From Paraburkholderia silvatlantica (GTDB taxonomy: Bacteria > Pseudomonadota > Gammaproteobacteria > Burkholderiales > Burkholderiaceae): a stretch of 35,334 nt of DNA. The translations under genes were made by a program, and so were the position numbers. Below the pieces are notes generated by a model that was not told the DNA's origin, made no database searches, and saw only the letters and a program-made list of their open reading frames with translations. Below, piece by piece: positions 33,286 through 35,334 of this stretch. The stretch's first letter is position 1. Each line of letters begins with the position of its first letter. The stretch is from assembly GCF_003096715.1 (NCBI RefSeq), contig NZ_QEOL01000043.1, forward strand, positions 1 to 35,334, written 5' to 3'.

Positions 33286-33345
33286 GGCGCACGACGGTGC
33301 GCCTGTTCCGTACCGGGCGCCCGGTACGTTAGGCCGGCGCTTTTT
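33286..33345 (+). terminator. Two consecutive hairpins after grxD
   Basis: The first is a perfect 7-bp stem GGCGCAC/GTGCGCC with a GACG loop (33286-33303). The second is the 20-bp perfect palindrome CGTACCGGGCGCCCGGTACG (33309-33328). A T5 run occurs at 33341-33345 but is not adjacent to either stem. They probably end or stabilise the grxD transcript before ubiX. Confidence 0.6.
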
Positions 33346-33401
33346 CACGAGGCGCCTTCGCTTCGAACTCCCCCCGCCTTCCGCTCCGACCCCCGCCTGA
33401 C

Positions 33402-34025
33402 GTGAATACCGCCTTCCCCGCTCCGCCCACCATCGCACAACTGCCGCAACGCCGGCTGATCGTCGCGATCACCGGGGCCACGGGCGCGATCTACGGCGTG
33501 CGCACGCTCGACCTGCTGCGGCGGCTCGGCGGCGTCGAAACGCATCTGCTCGTCTCCGCAGCGGGCTGGCTCAACATCCAGCACGAACTGCAGTTGAGCA
33601 AGGACGATCTGCACGCACGCGCCGATGTCGTGCATTCCGTGCGCGACGTCGGCGCGACCATCGCTTCGGGCTCGTTCGCGACCGACGGCATGATCGTCGC
33701 GCCCTGCTCGATGAAGACGCTCGCGAGCGTCGCCCACGGTCTCTCCGACAACCTGATCGCGCGCGCCGCCGACGTCACGCTCAAGGAGCGCCGCCGTCTC
33801 GTGCTGCTCGTGCGCGAAACGCCGTTCAATCTCGCGCATCTGCGCAACATGACGGCCGTGACCGAAATGGGCGGCGTGATCTTCCCGCCGCTGCCGGCCT
33901 TCTACAACCAGCCGGCTTCGATCGACGAGATGGTCGATCATACGGTCGCGCGCGTGCTCGACCTGTTCGCGCTCGGACCCGCGCTCTCGCCCGCCTGGCC
34001 GGGGCTGCGCGGCACCGACGAATAA
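33402..34025 (+). CDS. ubiX: Flavin prenyltransferase UbiX
   Basis: A 207-aa enzyme making prenylated FMN for the UbiD decarboxylase in ubiquinone synthesis. The FMN-binding loop AITGATGAIYG is at 22-32. The family motifs APCSMKTLASVAHGLSDNLIARAADV and RRLVLLVRETPFNLAHLRNM, with the closing LPAFYNQPASIDEMVDHTVARVLD, are intact. The start is GTG at 33402, as no suitable ATG occurs before the fold. The ribosome site is poor. Its N-terminus is about 15 residues longer than E. coli UbiX. No ubiD is in the window. Confidence 0.94.
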   Translation: MNTAFPAPPTIAQLPQRRLIVAITGATGAIYGVRTLDLLRRLGGVETHLLVSAAGWLNIQHELQLSKDDLHARADVVHSVRDVGATIASGSFATDGMIVAPCSMKTLASVAHGLSDNLIARAADVTLKERRRLVLLVRETPFNLAHLRNMTAVTEMGGVIFPPLPAFYNQPASIDEMVDHTVARVLDLFALGPALSPAWPGLRGTDE

Positions 34026-34051
34026 GTGCCGGGCGCACAGTCACGCGCCGC

Positions 34052-34139
34052 GCCGATTATCAATATCGGCGACACAATCAATTCCCTTTCGCCCCGTTTA
34101 ATTCAAGACGGTAGGGTCTTATATTGATCGCAATACGAT
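34052..34139. promoter_or_regulatory. AT-rich control region before the dioxygenase gene
   Basis: A small hairpin GCCGAT/ATCGGC (34052-34070) contains ATCAATAT (34059-34066), whose exact reverse complement ATATTGAT recurs at 34121-34128. TATATT (34120-34125) and TACGAT (34134-34139) are -10 candidates without good -35 partners. The composition is much AT-richer than the surroundings, as expected for a promoter. Confidence 0.45.
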
Positions 34140-34175
34140 ACTTTCGGGCCGCCCCGGCGCGGCCCGCCGACGATC

Positions 34176-34970
34176 ATGACCACCCGCACGCCTACCCTTT
34201 TCCTTTCGCACGGCGCTCCCACGCTGCCGATCGACCCATCGCTGCCTTCCGGCGGCTTCACCGTGCTTTCGGAGCATTTGCCGCGTCCGCAGTCGGTGCT
34301 CATGCTCTCGGCGCATTGGGGCACGATGCGCCCCGCAGTGAGCACCGCCACGCAGCCTGAGACGATCCACGACTTCTACGGCTTTCCGCGCGCGCTTTAC
34401 GAAATCCAGTACCCCGCGCCGGGTGCGCCGAAAATGGCGCAGCGCGCAGCGGCGCTGCTGCGCGAGCAAGGCGTTCCCGTCGATGAAGAGGCGCATGGCC
34501 TCGACCACGGCGCATGGGTGCCCATGCTGCTGATGTTCCCCGACGCGGACGTGCCCGTCGCCCAGCTTTCGATCCAGCCGCGCGCCAACGCCGCCCATCA
34601 CTTCGCGCTTGGCCGTGCGCTACGCTCGCTGCGCGACGAAGGTGTGATGGTGATCGGCTCGGGCCAGATCACGCATAACCTGCGCGAGGCCGACTTCTCG
34701 GCGCGTCCGGAGGACGCCGATCCGCGCGTGGCCGAGTTCACGCAATGGTTCGAGAATCACCTCGCCGCGCGCGACATCGACGCGTTGCTCGACTACCGCC
34801 AGCGCGCCCCGCATGCGGTGCTCATGCACCCGACCGACGAGCACCTGCTGCCCGTCTTCGCGGCGCTCGGCGCAGCCGACGACGACTACACGCTCGGTGT
34901 GCAGTCGCTTGGCACCTACCAGCGCGCGCTCGCGATGACGAACTACGTGTTCGGCAGCGCGGTGCAGTAA
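34176..34970 (+). CDS. ygiD: LigB-type extradiol dioxygenase, YgiD-like
   Basis: A 264-aa class III extradiol dioxygenase family protein, similar to E. coli YgiD, a 4,5-DOPA-cleaving enzyme. Metal-site histidines are H12 in LFLSHGAPT and H47 in LSAHWG; further conserved histidines are in HGLDHGAWVPM and HPTDEHLLPVF (H218, H223). IGSGQITHNLRE is a family motif. The physiological substrate is not known; an aromatic catechol is likely. It has its own AT-rich promoter region and ends at a strong terminator. Confidence 0.88.
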   Translation: MTTRTPTLFLSHGAPTLPIDPSLPSGGFTVLSEHLPRPQSVLMLSAHWGTMRPAVSTATQPETIHDFYGFPRALYEIQYPAPGAPKMAQRAAALLREQGVPVDEEAHGLDHGAWVPMLLMFPDADVPVAQLSIQPRANAAHHFALGRALRSLRDEGVMVIGSGQITHNLREADFSARPEDADPRVAEFTQWFENHLAARDIDALLDYRQRAPHAVLMHPTDEHLLPVFAALGAADDDYTLGVQSLGTYQRALAMTNYVFGSAVQ

Positions 34971-35018
34971 CGCCGCAGCGAACGGCCACACTGGCTCCGC
35001 CTTGGCGCAAAAGGCAAG

Positions 35019-35050
35019 AAAGCCCGCCTGAATTGCTTCAGGCGGGCTTT
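35019..35050. terminator. Bidirectional terminator after the dioxygenase gene
   Basis: A perfect 14-bp stem (35019-35032 with 35037-35050) with A3 and T3 flanks, TTGC loop and GTGTTTTG following. It lies between the dioxygenase gene and the convergent permease gene. Confidence 0.93.
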
Positions 35051-35090
35051 GTGTTTTGTACGACGCGAGTTGACGCTTGGTGCGGCGCTT

Positions 35091-35130
35091 AGTGCCGCTT
35101 GGTGCCGCTTGGTGCCGCTTGGTGCCGCTT
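35091..35130. repeat. Tandem 10-bp repeat before the permease stop codon
   Basis: AGTGCCGCTT followed by three exact GGTGCCGCTT units (35101-35130), with degenerate copies on both sides (from about 35078 to 35144). The repeat ends at the permease-like gene's stop codon (35137-35139). Confidence 0.85.
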
Positions 35131-35136
35131 AGTGCG

Positions 35137-35334
35137 TTAGTGCGCGCCGATGCCTTCGAGCACCTCGTCGTGCTCTTCGCGTTCCGCGAGGTACGGCGAG
35201 CGGTAGCCCGAATTCACGCCCCAGTAATAGAACACGAGTGAGACCAGCGCGACGACCAGCATGTCCCAGCCGTAGGGAAGCAGACCGCTGCCGCCGAACT
35301 GCCTGCTGCCGACGAGCGAAAGGAGCGCCATGAT
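35137..35334 (-). CDS. C-terminus of an amino-acid permease-like membrane protein (partial)
   Basis: The frame is open to the window edge, so only the last 66 codons are seen. The sequence has a final hydrophobic helix (WDMLVVALVSLVFYYWGVN) preceded by GSGLLPYGWD and followed by a charged cytoplasmic tail SPYLAEREEHDEVLEG. This pattern is typical of the last helix of APC-superfamily amino-acid permeases. An internal ATG at 35331 is not taken as the start, because a 64-residue protein of this type would be unusual. Confidence 0.7.
   Translation of the reverse strand: MMALLSLVGSRQFGGSGLLPYGWDMLVVALVSLVFYYWGVNSGYRSPYLAEREEHDEVLEGIGAH

Overview
The window is an ordinary-looking, gene-dense, high-GC chromosomal segment from a betaproteobacterium of the Burkholderia group (Paraburkholderia, Burkholderia or Caballeronia). 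The basis is the gene orders paaF<>paaN-thiolase-paaG-paaI-paaK, rpe-gph-trpEGDC and hemA-prfA-prmC-grxD, the strong C/G third-position codon bias, and protein sequences that read like Burkholderia orthologues. I see no phage, insertion sequence, CRISPR array, tRNA or rRNA gene inside the window. I count 35 coding sequences; one, at the right edge, is cut by the window.

Layout. (1) 1-225: two sigma70-like promoters in tandem on the minus strand, firing out of the left edge. (2) 226-6985: lower phenylacetate catabolism. paaF is divergent from paaN, and a TetR-type (PaaR-like) palindrome lies in the paaN promoter spacer; then come a thiolase, paaG, paaI and paaK. (3) 7072-8872: mltA, a 47-aa membrane ORF and apaG. 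(4) 9103-16717: rpe-gph, then a tryptophan attenuator with a 24-codon leader peptide carrying three Trp codons, then trpE-trpG-trpD-trpC, a CYTH-domain protein and ung. (5) 16812-21628, all minus strand: azoR, an M61 peptidase, dsbC and a UbiH-type hydroxylase. (6) 21909-26021: ychF, ettA and an AsmA/DUF748-type protein. (7) 26113-28931, minus strand: a HAD hydrolase, an M24 aminopeptidase P and a small membrane protein. (8) 29380-34970: hemA-prfA-prmC-grxD, ubiX and a YgiD-type dioxygenase. (9) The right edge holds the C-terminus of an amino-acid permease-like protein, on the minus strand.

How the parts work together. PaaK activates phenylacetate to the CoA thioester. After epoxidation by PaaABCDE (not here), PaaG isomerises the epoxide to oxepin-CoA, PaaN oxidises the ring-opened aldehyde, and PaaF and the thiolase carry out beta-oxidation; PaaI recycles CoA from dead-end thioesters. 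The trp block makes the anthranilate-to-indole-glycerol-phosphate part of tryptophan synthesis, and its leader can form mutually exclusive antiterminator and terminator hairpins. hemA starts tetrapyrrole synthesis, and prfA/prmC form a release-factor and methyltransferase pair.

The most interesting signals are small ones: the unannotated-style trp leader and attenuator with an extra long-range pairing option, a sliding-clamp-binding-like motif in the N-terminal tail of Ung, the absence of a MaoC ring-hydrolase domain from PaaN, palindromes in front of azoR with no regulator gene beside it, and several short tandem repeats placed at gene 3' ends (one of them coding, in hemA). I found no convincing new multi-gene system.
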